A stretch of 14,232 nt of DNA from JAEUPI01 sp036520715. GTDB taxonomy: Bacteria > Pseudomonadota > Gammaproteobacteria > Burkholderiales > Burkholderiaceae_C. How positions within the stretch are numbered: the stretch's first letter is position 1; every line of letters starts with the position of its first letter. The DNA lies in NCBI GenBank assembly GCA_036520715.1, contig DATDJF010000010.1, forward strand, positions 1-14,232. The letters are read 5' to 3'. The notes under the pieces are model-generated. The model was not told where the DNA came from. It ran no database searches and saw only the letters and a list, made by a program, of their open reading frames with translations. Position numbers and translations under genes: made by a program. Of the stretch, positions 14,042 through 14,232 are shown in pieces.

Positions 14042-14232
14042 ATGCCCGCGTCGCCCAACGCCCACGTACTCGACAAGTTGATCGGTGCCGAACTGCCTCG
14101 TTTCGCATCGATGGCCGACGTGCGCGCGTTCGAAGCCACGGCACCCTACCCGCAGCGGGTGGCAGCGCAAAGCACCTACGAGGCGCTGCAACTCGGCGCC
14201 GCGATCGACCCGGCGGCACCGGCGATCCACTT
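14042..14232 (+). CDS. N-terminal fragment, probable acyl-CoA synthetase (AMP-forming)
   Basis: The first 63 codons of a gene that runs off the right edge. The ATG at 14042 has GAGGAG (14031-14036) 5 bases upstream. The fragment has MADVRAFEA at 24-32 and QRVAAQSTYEALQLGAA at 38-54, then DPAAPAIHF. A 'tyrosine, helix, Asp-x-x-ala-pro-Ala' segment like this is usual at the start of AMP-forming acyl-CoA synthetases, just before the nucleotide-binding core. None of the diagnostic motifs (the TSGTTG-type P-loop and others) lies inside the window, so this is a resemblance only. The 173-base gap to the divergent DUF6607-like gene should hold both promoters; I see no clear boxes there. Confidence 0.55.
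   Translation, partial: MPASPNAHVLDKLIGAELPRFASMADVRAFEATAPYPQRVAAQSTYEALQLGAAIDPAAPAIH

Overview
This is a GC-rich chromosomal window with dense, mostly housekeeping genes. The gene order (lysC, tilS, accA, DNA glycosylase, cysS, then divergently a TPR protein, ppiA, ppiB, lpxH), the protein sequences and the codon use suggest a betaproteobacterium of the order Burkholderiales, probably the Rubrivivax/Leptothrix/Piscinibacter side. That placement is inferred from recalled family resemblance and was not computed.

Layout. Positions 1-86 hold the first codons of a LysR-type regulator on the minus strand. It lies beyond a tRNA-Ser(GCU) gene (168-258, minus) that has a strong terminator at 128-158. 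From 296 to 6182 the minus strand carries a compact block, in transcription order cysS (cysteinyl-tRNA synthetase), an AlkA-like DNA glycosylase, accA (carboxyltransferase alpha), tilS (tRNA-Ile lysidine synthase) and lysC (aspartokinase). A short divergent promoter region near 6183-6270 separates this from a plus-strand run: a small exported TPR protein, periplasmic cyclophilin ppiA, cytoplasmic cyclophilin ppiB, lpxH (lipid A biosynthesis) and an MtfA-type metallopeptidase. Several of these genes are coupled by 4-base overlaps. The run ends at 9530-9552 in a hairpin that probably also terminates the convergent clpS-clpA operon.

Positions 9575-12225 (minus) encode the ClpS adaptor and ClpA unfoldase, again with a 4-base stop/start overlap. 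A 244-base divergent region separates clpS from a cold-shock-domain gene (12470-12694, plus), the same neighbourhood as cspD-clpS-clpA in Escherichia coli. Next comes a convergent exported protein resembling the DUF6607 family (12732-13868, minus). At the right edge is the start of a gene whose N-terminus resembles acyl-CoA synthetases (14042 onward, plus).

The genes serve amino-acid, fatty-acid and lipid A precursor synthesis, tRNA charging and modification, DNA repair, protein folding and regulated proteolysis. I see no mobile element, CRISPR array, phage gene or defence system, and no intergenic stretch exceeds 300 bases. I found no undescribed system. The points most worth checking are a possible internal translation start in lysC, a probably very short or absent leader on clpS, the divergent cysS/TPR promoter with an inverted repeat, and the exported DUF6607-like protein.
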